64,000 bases of DNA from NCBI GenBank assembly GCA_020638975.1, contig JACKHN010000012.1:62001-126000 (forward strand). Direction: 5' to 3'. This document shows positions 24,565 through 33,046 of the stretch, piece by piece (positions within the stretch are counted from its first letter, which is position 1; each line of letters opens with the position of its first letter). A program made the translations under genes and the position numbers. Below the pieces are notes generated by a model. It did not search any database and was not told the DNA's origin. It worked only from the letters and a program-made list of their open reading frames with translations. Source of the stretch: Planctomycetaceae bacterium. Lineage in GTDB: Bacteria; Planctomycetota; Planctomycetia; Pirellulales; Pirellulaceae.

Positions 24565-25596
24565 ATGAGTAAGACCAAACTTGAGTACATCTGGCTGGAC
24601 GGCTACAAGCCAACGCAAAGCTTGCGATCAAAGACGAAGATCGTCAATGATTTCAACGGCACGTTGGAAGCATGTCCGATGTGGTCCTTCGACGGAAGTT
24701 CAACGCAGCAAGCGCCGGGTGGTGCATCCGATTGTCTCCTGCAGCCCGTGGCCGTGTTCCCCGATGCGGGCCGAAAGAACGCTTATCTGGTCATGACCGA
24801 AGTTTTGAATTCGGATGGCACTCCCCACGAATCGAACGGTCGAGCCACGATCGACGACGACGACGACGATTACTGGTTCGGTTTCGAGCAAGAGTACTTC
24901 TTGTGGGACGCCGAGCACAATCTGCCCCCAGGATTCCCGCCAGGCGGTTACCCGGCACCACAAGGCCCTTACTACTGCTCCGTCGGTGCCAAGAACGCCT
25001 ATGGCCGTCCGATCATCGAAGAGCATCTGGACCTGTGCCTCGAAGCCGGCCTCAATGTGGAAGGCATCAATGGCGAAGTGGCGGCGGGTCAGTGGGAGTT
25101 CCAGACCTTTGCAAAAAGTGCGAAGCGCGCTGGCGACGAAACTTGGATCGGTCGCTACCTCCTCGAGCGAACGGCCGAGAACTATGGCTATGCCATTCAG
25201 TGGCACCCCAAGCCGCTCGGTCAAACCGACTGGAACGGTTCGGGGATGCACGCCAACTTCTCCAATACGACGCTTCGCACTTGCGGAAGCAAAGATATCT
25301 ACGACAAAGTCTGCCAGGCTTTCGCACCGCGCGTGAAGCAGCACATCGACGTGTATGGTGCTCACAACGAGCAACGTCTGACCGGCCTGCACGAGACGCA
25401 ACGTATCGATCAGTTCAGCTACGGCGTCTCGGATCGTGGGGCGTCGATTCGGATCCCGGTTGCGACCGTTCAGAACGGCTGGAAGGGATATCTCGAAGAT
25501 CGTCGTCCTGCTTCTAACGCGGACCCTTATAAGGTCGCCGCTCAGATCATCAAGACGGTTAACGGTGCGCTCGCTTTGGCGACTGCAGACGCCTAA
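24565..25596 (+). CDS. glnII: Glutamine synthetase, type II (eukaryotic-like)
   Basis: 343 residues, the size of GSII rather than of the 470-residue GSI. Makes glutamine from glutamate, ammonia and ATP. Typical GSII motifs: YIWLDGY, WSFDGSSTQQA, FGFEQEYFLWD (metal Glu), GLNVEGINGEVAAGQWEFQ, WNGSGMHANFS, HNEQRLTGLHET and RGASIRIP. An acidic run of six Asp (near residue 97) is unusual and lies in a surface loop. GGGAGAAAG precedes the ATG by about ten bases. A sigma-54-like promoter lies about 290 bases upstream. No nitrogen regulator gene is adjacent. Confidence 0.96.
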   Translation: MSKTKLEYIWLDGYKPTQSLRSKTKIVNDFNGTLEACPMWSFDGSSTQQAPGGASDCLLQPVAVFPDAGRKNAYLVMTEVLNSDGTPHESNGRATIDDDDDDYWFGFEQEYFLWDAEHNLPPGFPPGGYPAPQGPYYCSVGAKNAYGRPIIEEHLDLCLEAGLNVEGINGEVAAGQWEFQTFAKSAKRAGDETWIGRYLLERTAENYGYAIQWHPKPLGQTDWNGSGMHANFSNTTLRTCGSKDIYDKVCQAFAPRVKQHIDVYGAHNEQRLTGLHETQRIDQFSYGVSDRGASIRIPVATVQNGWKGYLEDRRPASNADPYKVAAQIIKTVNGALALATADA

Positions 25597-25835
25597 CCGC
25601 CAACATCGTACGCAAGGATGCGAGGTGCCGCGCAAGCAGTACCGATTCCTTCTGGGTAATGGATTTACAAGCGGCTGCTCGAGCGATCGGGCAGCTGTTT
25701 GTATTTCTTGTTACGCTCGCATCACTTTGAAGGCAGCGATGCGATCAGTTGAATTCACAGCCGACCTCGTAGATACTTGGGTTTCAACTAGCCGTCATTC
25801 GAGCAACTTAGATCTGAGAAAGCCCAGTACTCCCT

Positions 25836-26723
25836 ATGAAAACACAACTCTCACTAATACTTGTAGTCATCGTTCTTGCCTCGTCGGCGATGGCCGAAGA
25901 GCCGATCACGCTGAAAGTTTGGCCCGACAAGGTCCCTGGGGAGCAAGGAGACGTCGGCGACGAACAGCTGCAACCTCCGACAGGAAACGGCAAGCCGATC
26001 CAACGTCTCGCCAACGTGACTCAACCAACGCTAACGGTGTTTCGTCCTGACAAGGAAAAAGATACAGGAGCTGCGGTACTTATCTGCCCCGGTGGCGGTT
26101 ACAACATTCTCGCGTGGGATCTCGAAGGGACGGAAGTCGCCGAGTGGCTCAACTCGATCGGTGTGACGGGTATTGTGTTGAAGTATCGTGTGCCGCGCCG
26201 CAAGGATCGCGAGAAACACGATGCACCGCTACAAGATGCGCAACGTGCGATGAGCATCGTGAGGTCCCATGCCGACGAATGGGGAATCGATGCCAAGCGA
26301 ATCGGCATCCTCGGCTTCTCGGCCGGAGGGCATCTGTCGGCTGCGACATCGACGAACTTTGACAAGCGGAATTATGACGCCATCGACGACGTGGATGCAG
26401 TTAGCTGCCGTCCCGATTTCGCAATCCTGATCTATCCCGCCTACCTCACGGAAGGTGACGGATTAGCACCAGAAATACGAGTCACCGCCGACACGCCTCA
26501 GACGTTCTTTGCACACGCCAGCGACGATGGCATCAGTTCCGAGAACAGCATTGCGATGTATCTGGCGCTGAAGAAAGCCAAGGTACCTGCCGAAATGCAC
26601 ATTTTTGCCAGTGGCGGGCACGGGTTCGGTTTGCGGCCCTCCGAACATCCTGCATCGACGTGGCCTCAGCGTTGCGAGCAGTGGTTGCGAAGCCGCGGAA
26701 TCCTCGGCGAGCCGAGCAATTAG
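25836..26723 (+). CDS. Secreted alpha/beta hydrolase (acetyl-esterase-like)
   Basis: 295 residues with a signal peptide (about 1-20, LSLILVVIVLASSAMA). The serine-hydrolase fold shows the oxyanion region CPGGGYNILAWD, the nucleophile GFSAGGHLSA near residue 155, an acidic residue in the C-terminal third and a catalytic His in SGGHGFGL. This layout matches the BD-FAE/xylan-esterase-like group often found with polysaccharide enzymes in planctomycetes. The substrate is not determined. A wide gap and the lack of an overlapping gene suggest its own transcript. Confidence 0.9.
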   Translation: MKTQLSLILVVIVLASSAMAEEPITLKVWPDKVPGEQGDVGDEQLQPPTGNGKPIQRLANVTQPTLTVFRPDKEKDTGAAVLICPGGGYNILAWDLEGTEVAEWLNSIGVTGIVLKYRVPRRKDREKHDAPLQDAQRAMSIVRSHADEWGIDAKRIGILGFSAGGHLSAATSTNFDKRNYDAIDDVDAVSCRPDFAILIYPAYLTEGDGLAPEIRVTADTPQTFFAHASDDGISSENSIAMYLALKKAKVPAEMHIFASGGHGFGLRPSEHPASTWPQRCEQWLRSRGILGEPSN

Positions 26724-26835
26724 GTCGCATTTCCATTTCAAACGTGTTTGGTCGCATTCAAGAGCGACTTGCGTTTGATTACGATAGTGGCTCATGCCTT
26801 GCACCCTGCCCCACAACCCACGAAGGAGTGATTCG

Positions 26836-27507
26836 ATGAAACGATTCATCACCGGTCTTGTTCTTGTTCTCGCCTTGCCGCTGGTCAGTGCGGCGGAGGA
26901 TGGTTGGACGTCGTTGTTCGATGGCAAATCGCTTGCCGGTTGGACGCAGAAGAATGGGACCGCAAAGTACACCGTCGTCGATGGCACAATTCACGGCGAA
27001 ACCAACGAAGGCAGTCCGAATTCGTTCCTTTGCAGTGACAAGCTCTACGGCGATTTTGAGCTGGAATTTGAAGTCAAGGTTCACAACGAATTGAACTCCG
27101 GTGTCCAACTTCGCTCGAAGACGAAAGAGGAAGCGAGCGGCAAAAAGAAAAACGACGAAGTCGGCCGCGTCTATGGACCGCAATGTGAGATCGAGGCGAG
27201 TGGCGAGAAGGGTGCGGAAGCGGGCTATATCTATGGCGAGGCAACGGGCCGAGGTTGGTTAACGACCGAGGATCGATTGATCCCGCACAAGCACATGAAG
27301 GACGGCGAGTGGAACAAATTCCGCATTGTCGCCAAGGGGCCACGAATTCAAACTTGGATCAACGATCAGGCCATCGAAGACTTGACGGACGAAGCTATTT
27401 ACGAAACACACCCGAAAGGTTTCATCGGCTTACAAGTTCACGGCATCAAGGCGGGGACCGGACCTTTCGATGTGGCTTGGCGAAACATCCGCATCAAGGA
27501 ACTGTAG
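26836..27507 (+). CDS. Secreted DUF1080 (3-keto-disaccharide hydrolase-like) protein
   Basis: 223 residues. ATG at 26836 has GAAGGAG nine bases before it and starts a signal peptide (RFITGLVLVLALPLVSAA). DUF1080 hallmarks: WTSLFDGKSLAGWTQ at the start, a jelly-roll of concanavalin type, SNSGVQ-like NSGVQLRSK, PQCEIEAS and a C-terminal WRNIRIKEL. The family binds or cleaves sugars outside the cytoplasm. Of usual length. The FAD protein starts 60 bases after its stop, so co-transcription is possible. Confidence 0.92.
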   Translation: MKRFITGLVLVLALPLVSAAEDGWTSLFDGKSLAGWTQKNGTAKYTVVDGTIHGETNEGSPNSFLCSDKLYGDFELEFEVKVHNELNSGVQLRSKTKEEASGKKKNDEVGRVYGPQCEIEASGEKGAEAGYIYGEATGRGWLTTEDRLIPHKHMKDGEWNKFRIVAKGPRIQTWINDQAIEDLTDEAIYETHPKGFIGLQVHGIKAGTGPFDVAWRNIRIKEL

Positions 27508-27567
27508 TTCTCGCCCCGATCCCTATGCGACCGGGAGGTTGCGGTGTGACGCTGTCGGATTCCGCAG

Positions 27568-29064
27568 ATGGCCGAAACTTTCGATGTGATCGTTGTGGGT
27601 GCCGGTGGCTCTGGGTTGGCGGCTGCTTATTCCGCCGCCGAGCAAGGTGGACGTGTTCTCGTTTTGGAGAAGCGTCCCCAGCCCGGTGGAACGACCGGAA
27701 TTGCCGTTGGTTCATTTACTGCGGCAGCAACCAGCGTTCAGCGTCAAGCCGGCATCGACGATAGCCCCGAGTCGCATATTGAAGATGTGAGCAAGTTTCC
27801 GCCGACTGATATCGAGGCTCGTAACGCCGATGCGATGCGAGCCTTTTTCTTGCACGAAGCCGCGACTACGTTCGAGTGGTTGCGAGGGCTTGGTCTGTCG
27901 TTTGTCGGGCCAAGTCCCGAACCACCTAACCGCAATCCACGCATGCACAACGTCGTGCCGGGAGCCAAAGCATATATCGCGGCGTTGCAACTCGCCTTGC
28001 AACAAAAAGGTGCCAAGCTGCTGGCGAATGCAGCGGTCGAATGTCTCCTGCGCGAGGGCGACCGTGTCGTCGGTGTGCAGGCCCTCGTTGATGGTGTCAC
28101 TCGCGAGTACCATGCCACGCGCGGCGTCATTCTGGCTGCCGGCGACTATGCAAACAACCGAGAGATGATCGCCGAACACAAAGGCGAACAGTATCGCGCG
28201 ATCGAAGGGATTAATCCCTTTGCAACTGGAGATGGGCATCGACTTGCCAAGGACGCAGGTGCACAACTCGTCAACATGGACGTGACCTACGGGCCGGAAT
28301 TGCGATTTGTGCCATCCAGCAAAAGGCCTTTTCAGCAGTGGTTACCGGCCAGTGGACTCGCCGCGCGCTTCATGGGAGCGGTGGCGACTCGTTTGCCGAG
28401 TTGGATGATGCGATCGATGATCAAACGATTGCTGGTCACTTGGCAGCATCCCGAGAACGCGTTGTTTGACGACGGAGCGATCTTGCTGAATCGCGATGGT
28501 CAGCGTTTCGTCGACGAGACAAAGTACCCAGATCGCGAAATCGCCCTCGCGTCACAGCCGGACAAGATCGCCTACATCTTGCTCGATCGTCGGCTCATTG
28601 AACGCTATTCCGCGTGGCCACACTTTATATCCACCGCGCCGGATATCGCCTACGCGTATGTCGCTGACTACTTGCGGTTGCGACCTGATGTTGCACGGCG
28701 TGGAACGAGTCTTGATCAAGTCGCCGACCGCGCCGGATTGGATCCGGTCGCAGTCCGCTCATCCGTGCACACCTATAGTGCATCGCTAAGTGAGCATGAC
28801 GCGAAGAAGTTGCCGCTGGAAGGAGGACCTTGGGTGCTACTGGGGCCCGTGAAAGCGTACTTCACCACCACCGAAGGAGGAGCCGTCGTCAACGATCAGA
28901 TGCAAGTAGTCGGAGAAGATGGCACGATCGTGCCCGGGCTTTACGCCGTAGGCCAGAATGGCCTGTCTGGAATGATTCTTTGGAGTCACGGCCTTCATAT
29001 CGCGTGGGCGATGACCAGTGGACGACTGGCTGGCATCGCTTGCATGGCCACACAAGATCGCTGA
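27568..29064 (+). CDS. FAD-dependent oxidoreductase (fumarate reductase / ketosteroid dehydrogenase-like)
   Basis: 498 residues. Rossmann FAD-binding start VIVVGAGGSGLAAAYSAAE with EK(R)PQPGG, a second nucleotide-binding segment at the C-terminus (GLYAVGQNGLSGMILW) and TGDGHRLAKDAGAQ in the middle, all typical of the succinate dehydrogenase/fumarate reductase flavoprotein group. It lacks a signal peptide and haem motifs, so it is probably cytoplasmic. The substrate could be a steroid-like or other unsaturated acid; this cannot be decided here. The ribosome binding site is weak. Confidence 0.9.
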   Translation: MAETFDVIVVGAGGSGLAAAYSAAEQGGRVLVLEKRPQPGGTTGIAVGSFTAAATSVQRQAGIDDSPESHIEDVSKFPPTDIEARNADAMRAFFLHEAATTFEWLRGLGLSFVGPSPEPPNRNPRMHNVVPGAKAYIAALQLALQQKGAKLLANAAVECLLREGDRVVGVQALVDGVTREYHATRGVILAAGDYANNREMIAEHKGEQYRAIEGINPFATGDGHRLAKDAGAQLVNMDVTYGPELRFVPSSKRPFQQWLPASGLAARFMGAVATRLPSWMMRSMIKRLLVTWQHPENALFDDGAILLNRDGQRFVDETKYPDREIALASQPDKIAYILLDRRLIERYSAWPHFISTAPDIAYAYVADYLRLRPDVARRGTSLDQVADRAGLDPVAVRSSVHTYSASLSEHDAKKLPLEGGPWVLLGPVKAYFTTTEGGAVVNDQMQVVGEDGTIVPGLYAVGQNGLSGMILWSHGLHIAWAMTSGRLAGIACMATQDR

Positions 29065-29078
29065 AGTTCGCGGCTCAC

Positions 29079-30242
29079 TCATCGGCTGTCAATTGATGAA
29101 GAATCGGGCGGTTGCACTCTGAGGTGTTCGACCAACGCGACGGCCAAATCGACTCGTTGATGTGCGCGACTGGTTTCCGCCTCGATTGGCAGCGGCACAC
29201 CTTCGATCTGCATGAGTTCTTCGACCGAATGGAAACCCGTTCGCCATTTCCCAAAGATCGACTTGAGAACTAAACATTGGGGCTGTTCGGCCGCGATGTT
29301 GCGAAGAAGCTGGTACGTGCGTTGATGATAGACGATCAACACATCGTTGCGTCGGAGGAAGTGGCTCCAGGAATCGCGGAAATCCTGCGGAGATACCGCG
29401 TCGGAGAAATCCTCGTTCGACAGCCGCATGTGTTCCAACGCGTTGGTGGCAAGTGGGTGTGGTTGTCGCAAGCAGCAGGAAAATTGCTCCGACGTGCCAA
29501 GACGTCGCGCCACCCAATTCACAGGCAACGAAACCTCGACGTTCTGCCCCAGTTGGCCCGGCGTCGCCTCGCCATAGGCAATGACCAAGCGGTTTGAGTC
29601 TTGCAGTAAGCTCAGCGGAATGAAGCGAGGTCGAGAATGACGATTCTGCTTCTTCCTCCACGCTGCATGACTGGCGGGATGCTCCAGCTGTTTCTCTACC
29701 ATTTGATGGAAGGCAGCCAACAACTGATCCAACCCACCGGTGTCAGGTTCTAGAGCCCGCAACGCCGCGACGGTTGCTTCTAACGTAGAGAGGCTTTGCA
29801 CGTTTGGCTCGCGTCGAATTCGATATTGCCCGGGAGTCGATGGTGCCAGGCGGTAGCAACGCAAATCGCGAAGCTGCGGAACATCACGAACGATGGTCTT
29901 CGCCTGATGCCAGGTGCCGTCGATTATCACAAGTTGGTCGGGCCGATCATCGACCGCCAACTCGGTCAGCGCAGGGGCATCGTTGTCGAGATACAGCAGA
30001 CCAGAGTTCCGTTGAATCGGAAGGTCGTGTGCCCCCAATCGCTGATTGTGATCGACGATCAAATGACAGTTGGACAGTGCTTTCTGCACAATGCGTGCCG
30101 TGTTGAACGGATGGAACCGCTCGCCAACGTGCTGCAAGATCAACACGTTAGTCCGATTGTCGATCCGAGGAATGGCATCGCAAAAACAGAGGGACTGCGG
30201 ACGAAAGCATTCGTAACAGCGCAGTAGTACCTCATCTTCCAT
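29079..30242 (-). CDS. DTW-domain tRNA-uridine aminocarboxypropyltransferase with C-terminal extension
   Basis: 387 residues (ATG at 30242, preceded by GGAAAG; a GTG at 30266 would add eight). The N-terminal DTW domain has the Cys cluster CYECFRPQSLCFC, a metal site, then LILQHVGERFHPFNTARI and the signature DGTWHQAK. Such enzymes (TapT/TuaA) transfer the 3-amino-3-carboxypropyl group of SAM to uridine in tRNA. After about residue 210 a further 170 residues of unrecognised sequence follow (PLSLLQDSNRLVIAYGEA onward), well beyond the usual 200-residue length. It is convergent with the FAD gene, 14 bases apart. Confidence 0.88.
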   Translation of the reverse strand: MEDEVLLRCYECFRPQSLCFCDAIPRIDNRTNVLILQHVGERFHPFNTARIVQKALSNCHLIVDHNQRLGAHDLPIQRNSGLLYLDNDAPALTELAVDDRPDQLVIIDGTWHQAKTIVRDVPQLRDLRCYRLAPSTPGQYRIRREPNVQSLSTLEATVAALRALEPDTGGLDQLLAAFHQMVEKQLEHPASHAAWRKKQNRHSRPRFIPLSLLQDSNRLVIAYGEATPGQLGQNVEVSLPVNWVARRLGTSEQFSCCLRQPHPLATNALEHMRLSNEDFSDAVSPQDFRDSWSHFLRRNDVLIVYHQRTYQLLRNIAAEQPQCLVLKSIFGKWRTGFHSVEELMQIEGVPLPIEAETSRAHQRVDLAVALVEHLRVQPPDSSSIDSR

Positions 30243-30266
30243 GGCGATGCTTTCCGATTCACTCAC

Positions 30267-30828
30267 TCAGTAGTTCCAAATTCTGCTCATGGCTGCCAAT
30301 CGACGCGGCACGACGACCATTGATTCGTGACGATGGATGTAGGTCAACGCTACGGTAGAACGCACGCCCTGCTCCACAATGCAAGACGACGCGTACGCCT
30401 GGAACGTTACAACGACTACTGTTATTCGCGAGCGATGAATGGCCAAATTGTCAGCAATGATCCGAGGCAGGTAAAGTGGGCGGGCACTCGAACTCTGTCA
30501 ACGATTCGCCCAAAATAGTTCTGCAGGATTCTGACTCAATTAAGCCGTAGGCGCTAGCCTCGGGCCTCTTCTGGTAGGGTCCGAGCTAACGAATCAATCG
30601 GAATAGTGGAAATTTCTTTAGACGTGGCAAAAGACCTAAGCTTATCAACTGCCATCATGGCGTAGGTGGAATTGTAAGTTGCGGCAACCGACAACTCGCG
30701 GGGGCCAACGAACTGGTAAACTGTGGCGGCGACGGGATGCATAATCAAAACTAACAGTATTAAGACGCGAACCAGGAGCCCGCCTGTTCGTCGCGCCAGG
30801 TTTCGGCCCGATTTGGAGGAAACACCGT
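30267..30828. other. Intergenic region with a half-palindrome repeat
   Basis: No supported gene. A half copy of the AGCCGTAGGCGCTAGCCTCG-type repeat lies at 30542-30566. A minus-strand open frame, 30554-30991, overlaps the start of the next gene and lacks a ribosome binding site; only its last 60 residues (VYQFVGPRELSVAATYN...) look protein-like, so it is noted but not called. Confidence 0.45.
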
Positions 30829-32262
30829 ATGATTCACTGTCACTTAACGAAGAATCGCCGCCCTTCGCGACGCAACTGGATTCTGATCGGTTGTCGGCGC
30901 GTGTTGTCGTTGTGTTTGTTGGTCTCCTGGTTCTGTGTTGCGGCGAGTGCCGCGGTCGACGAACCAGCAAGCTGGAAAGCGGGTGTGGCACGGGCGGTGA
31001 TTACTCCGGAGAAATCCGTGTGGCTGGCGGGGTATGGTTCGAAGCGGGCGCCGGATGGGAAACTGCATGATCTGTGGATGAAGGCGCTTGCGTTGGAAGA
31101 TGGCGACGGCCAACGCGTTGTTTTGATCACGAGCGATTTTCAAGGCGTGCCCAAGATCATGAGCGATCGCGTGTTCGAGCAGCTGCGGCAACGGTTCAAG
31201 CTCCAGCGACAAGACGTGATGTTCACCTTCTCGCACAATCACTGTGGACCGCGACTGGGCGACGATCTGATCGATTACTATCCGGTCGAAGCCGAACAAG
31301 AAATGCTCGTCAGTGAATACACGGATCTGATGGTGACCAAGTCGGTCGCGCTGGTGGGTGAGGCGCTCGCGAATCTCGCCCCAGCCCGACTGCAGCAGGG
31401 CACGGGAGAAACCACCTTCGCCGTGAATCGCCGCAACAACCGCGAAGCCGATGTGCCGAACCTGCTCGCCAGCGGAACACCCTTGGTCGGGCCAGTCGAC
31501 CATGCAGTGCCGGTGCTGACGGTGACTCGGCCCGACGGCACGCTCGACGCAGTCCTCTTCGGCTACGCCTGTCACCCGACGACGCTCAGCTTCACGACTT
31601 GGTGCGGCGACTATCCGGGCTTCGCACAACTCGAAATTGAAAAGGCTCACCCCGGTGCGACTGCCATGTTCGTCAATACCTGTGGCGGCGATCAAAACCC
31701 GTTACCGCGCCGCACCGTCGAGCTGTGTCAACGCTACGGCCACATGCTGGCGACGGCGGTTGAGGAAACTTTGCAAGGGCCGCTGAAGCCCGTTTCACTG
31801 GGACTGCGCACGGCCTTCGAGATGGTCGACCTCCCGTATTTGAACACGGTTTCACGCGGCGAGTTGGTCGAGTTGTCCCAAGATGAAGCCGGCATCAAAG
31901 GCCGCTGGGCTCGGCGGCTGCTGAAGAAGCTGGAAGCCGGAGGCGATTTTGAAGCGGCCTATCCGTACCCGGTGCATGCCTGGCGGCTGGGGCAAGAGAT
32001 GCTGGTCATCGGCATGGGTGCCGAAACGGTCGTCGATTATGCGTTGCGGTTCAAAGCCGAGTTCGGCGAAGGGACTTGGGTCTGCGGCTATGCGGATGAC
32101 ATGATTTCGTACATACCTTCCCGTCGTGTGTGGGAAGAGGGCGGCTATGAAGGCGGTTCGAACCTGTACGAATACGGTCGCCCCGCCTTCCGTTGGTCCG
32201 GCGAAATCGAAGACCTCATCGCCGCGTCGGTTCACAAGTTGGTCAATGAAGTTCGCGAGTAA
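30829..32262 (+). CDS. Secreted neutral/alkaline ceramidase-like protein
   Basis: 477 residues, shorter than classical neutral ceramidases (about 650-750), so only the N-terminal catalytic domain is present. A signal peptide ends near residue 42 (RVLSLCLLVSWFCVAASA). Family motifs: AVITPEKSVWLAGYGSK, the zinc site FTFSHNHCGPRLGDD and YACHPTTLSF, NTCGGDQNP, and WRLGQEMLVIGMGAE. Known members hydrolyse the amide bond of ceramide; in planctomycetes the copies are many and their substrates are unproved. GGAGGAAAC precedes the ATG at 30829. Confidence 0.88.
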   Translation: MIHCHLTKNRRPSRRNWILIGCRRVLSLCLLVSWFCVAASAAVDEPASWKAGVARAVITPEKSVWLAGYGSKRAPDGKLHDLWMKALALEDGDGQRVVLITSDFQGVPKIMSDRVFEQLRQRFKLQRQDVMFTFSHNHCGPRLGDDLIDYYPVEAEQEMLVSEYTDLMVTKSVALVGEALANLAPARLQQGTGETTFAVNRRNNREADVPNLLASGTPLVGPVDHAVPVLTVTRPDGTLDAVLFGYACHPTTLSFTTWCGDYPGFAQLEIEKAHPGATAMFVNTCGGDQNPLPRRTVELCQRYGHMLATAVEETLQGPLKPVSLGLRTAFEMVDLPYLNTVSRGELVELSQDEAGIKGRWARRLLKKLEAGGDFEAAYPYPVHAWRLGQEMLVIGMGAETVVDYALRFKAEFGEGTWVCGYADDMISYIPSRRVWEEGGYEGGSNLYEYGRPAFRWSGEIEDLIAASVHKLVNEVRE

Positions 32263-32751
32263 CCGGACGTTTGGTGTTACCTCCAATCAGTTTTTCACTT
32301 GGAGCAGATGAGCCGGTAAGCGCTAACGCCCGGTTGCTTTGAGAATGGTGAGGCAGAGCCCAATGCTACTCCCTTGCCGATGCATCGGGCGAACCACGCG
32401 TGATGGCGAGGTATGCCGACTTCACTGCACTCCGCAGATCTTCCGGCAACGGGCCGCGCCGTGGGATTTTGGCGTACTTGTTCTCCCTGAGAGGAGTCAG
32501 ACGGAGCATCAACGCTTTCTTGCGAATGTATAGGTCATCAATTGCCCAGTCAGATTCTTCCGCCTTCTGTATTGTGCCCCGATTCTTACCGCCCGACGCT
32601 TCGAAGCGATAGGCGACTACGACCAAGATCGGGAAGACCGACGCACGCAAGGAATCCCAGTATCTCGGATTCGGTTGACGTTATGTGCGCCGAACGATTG
32701 TGGTCGAACTGACCGAGGGGGTGTGCCATTGGTCGCTTTAGAGCCCAACGG
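32263..32751. other. Intergenic region, possible gene remnant
   Basis: No supported gene. The minus frame 32366-32650 (94 residues, DDLYIRKKALMLRLTPL...) has no ribosome binding site or family and I leave it uncalled. Confidence 0.4.
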
Positions 32752-32871
32752 TCAGTCGGAGAAGTTGCTCGGTGCGTCAACATGTTGATACACGAGCGGT
32801 CGCCACTGGTTCTGCAGAAACCGCATCTGATCATGGACATCGCCGGAGCTTTGGATGGCGTTGGTTCCCAT
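32752..32871 (-). CDS. Possible 39-residue protein or gene fragment
   Basis: The frame reads MGTNAIQSSGDVHDQMRFLQ and onward to QHVDAPSNFSD, and looks protein-like (Gln/Asp-rich helix, FLQNQWRPLVYQ). The frame remains open for about 32 more codons upstream to a stop near 32970. AGGGG lies immediately before the ATG, too close for a normal site. It lies downstream of the giant gene on the same strand. It may be a small gene or the end of a decayed one. Confidence 0.25.
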   Translation of the reverse strand: MGTNAIQSSGDVHDQMRFLQNQWRPLVYQHVDAPSNFSD

Positions 32872-33046
32872 GCCCCTGAGTTCCGACGTACAAGCGTTGC
32901 GTGGCTGCTTCGCATCACTTGGTGGTGACGACGTCGTCGCGCTTCGACGACACGAGATCTCCCGGAAGAGTTCTCACTCGAACGTTCGCCGGCACAGATC
33001 ATTCGACCGGATTGTTTCTTCGGTAGCGTTCTTCGGCGATGGTCGT

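Noticed and set aside
24144..24590. 148-codon minus frame overlapping the glutamine synthetase promoter
   Set aside because: Arg/Ser-rich without family, and it covers the leader and start of glnII.
24672..25635. Two long frames (281 plus, 311 minus) over the glutamine synthetase gene
   Set aside because: The synthetase has all family motifs. The others are Arg-rich and motif-free, as expected for shadows.
30554..30991. 145-codon minus frame across the ceramidase-like gene start
   Set aside because: It overlaps the well-supported start at 30829 and has no ribosome binding site; only its C-terminal 60 residues look plausible.
32366..32650. 94-codon minus frame
   Set aside because: No start signal, no family, and competing frames of similar length.
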